Shown piece by piece: positions 62,572-64,000 of a stretch of 64,000 nucleotides of DNA. Made by a program: the position numbers and the translations under genes. The notes beneath the pieces were generated by a model. The model was given only the letters and a program-made list of their open reading frames with translations. It was not told the origin of the DNA and ran no database searches. How positions within the stretch are numbered: position 1 is the first letter of the stretch; each line of letters opens with the position of its first letter. Origin of the DNA: Sclerodactyla briareus (Eukaryota > Echinodermata > Holothuroidea > Dendrochirotida > Sclerodactylidae). Location: NCBI GenBank assembly GCA_026419785.1, contig JAODTK010005521.1, positions 124,001 through 188,000 of the forward strand, written 5' to 3'.

Positions 62572-64000
62572 GGCGAGTTGTTCATAGCAGCAACATCTGT
62601 AATTTCAAACGTCATAATGCTGGTACAGGTCCAAGTTAACAGACATTCCTAAACAGCATTCCCAAAGTCTCAATTCCGGCCTTTTGACGAAATTAAGTTG
62701 TTGTTTTAAATATTTACAGCAGGAAAGCGCTTCATCTTCTTCCTACTCTCTTAAACGTTCTCAAGAGTGAATTTCGGAGCGTCGACTTTTTTCCAGGTTT
62801 TTCAGGTTAGTTCGTGTTAGAGTAACACACATATTGCGAACGGGCGTTTCCTGTAGCTGTGACATATATGTATTTATTTTGTATCATGGCGAACTGACCT
62901 CAGCAAGTCTGTAACGCCGTTACTGTTTGAAATTCAAAAGTAAAAAGAAAAAAAAAAAAAGAAATGTGTCAAGTAGGACAATATGTTGCCCTTTGAAAAA
63001 TATAGGAACATGACTTGAACATAACTAAAAATGATCTGTTCACTGTTCATTGGGCGTGGAAGATTTTTGGGATTTGTCGTTATCAGGGCAGAGGCAGAAG
63101 AGGTCTACCGCCCTGGGAACCGTAATTTTGTTTTCGACAGATAAATCATAACCTTCGGGGAAATTAAATGAACAGTCACAGTGCAAGTGTAGTGGCTATA
63201 GTGTCATCTAGTATAAGAAATTGGGAGCCCATAACGAGACTCAACTAAAATTCACTTTAATTGCATTCTCGTAGACATTGAACCATGGCAGCCTCCAATA
63301 TGAAAACGATAATGGCAATCATATGGAAGTTATTTGCTCACTTGAGATGTGGGCAAGGAAACATAAAACATCTGACTGACTTGCGAATACACACACCCAC
63401 AGACACACAGGCATACTGACAGGAACCTGTGTCATTCCTGGAAACCTTGGCACCCATCATTAGGTTAATCAATTAATGAACACTCCTTAACTTGATTCTC
63501 AAATTGAACCGTTACTGTTGCTGCAGTAAATATGACAAAGGACAAACTGACTATATACTATCTTATCTGGCCTTTTGGAAACAATACGAAAATAGCCTAA
63601 GCCAAAATCGAGGAATACATAAACGTAGTCAACCTGGGGAACTTAAGTAATGCACCGCGCAATCAGAGGATAATTACGTACAGACAGCTATATCAAGAGA
63701 GATAATCTACCCGTGAACGGTTATAAATCCCGGAATACTCATGACAGCAAAATATGGCACATTTGCAACGTTTGACCTTCCAAAACAGTAGATGTATTCA
63801 GGAAATATACATGATGAATGTAAATCCAGTGAATAATTCCTCCGGTATATGAGGATTATTCTTGCCTTCGTATTAGGATTATTGTTTTCGTAATTCGTTA
63901 CTATCATGCAGGATCTGGCAAATCTGTCATTATATGTCATTGGTGATAAATGACTACCTTAACCATGCCAAAAAAAAAAAAGTGTTGACAACACCCGGGA
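62572..64000. other. No recognised feature
   Basis: AT-rich sequence with short A-runs (near 62950 and 63970) and a short CA-like stretch near 63390. No coding similarity. Confidence 0.4.

Overview
This window looks like repeat-rich, gene-poor DNA from an animal nucleus, most likely a marine invertebrate. An echinoderm or related deuterostome is a guess, based on the frequent TAGGCCTA-type words and the mix of element families, with no marker gene behind it. I see no bacterial operon, rRNA, CRISPR array or convincing intact host gene. Everything coding that I recognise belongs to a transposable element or a repeat-like gene, and each is broken by small frameshifts. The two copies of a 1.8 kb tandem duplication also differ largely by short insertions and deletions. 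I therefore suspect uncorrected long-read errors on top of real decay.

Layout. 1-350: a satellite monomer next to a short hAT terminal remnant. 2029-5680: a two-copy tandem duplication of about 1.8 kb, each copy holding a tRNA-derived SINE head on the minus strand. 5.7-13.2 kb: nothing recognised. 13.26-15.25 kb: a minus-strand Penelope-like retroelement, with reverse transcriptase, then a GIY-YIG endonuclease, then a hammerhead-like hairpin. 17.55-18.48 kb: an array of the satellite of about 195 bp also seen at the window start. 19.63-23.07 kb: a hierarchical array (about 150 bp subunits in units of about 595 bp) loaded with nuclear-receptor half-sites (AGGTCA/TGACCT). 25.54-26.13 kb: the 5'-truncated 3' end of a CR1/L2-like LINE with an (AAT)n tail. 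31.2-35.4 kb: a full-length hAT element with a ZBED5-like transposase, into which a second, internally deleted hAT has inserted in the opposite orientation; both keep 8 bp target-site duplications. 35.6-36.4 kb: a three-copy array running into (ACAT)n. 41.8-44.2 kb: a degenerate unnamed gene with a nuclease-like motif. The rest holds microsatellites, scattered SINE pieces, one dispersed repeat pair and long G or C runs.

The strongest structural result is the nested hAT pair: removing the inner element restores the reading frame of the outer transposase across the duplicated target site. The most unusual sequences are the half-site-rich satellite and an isolated triple AGGTCA at 46443-46468 with exact 10 bp spacing.
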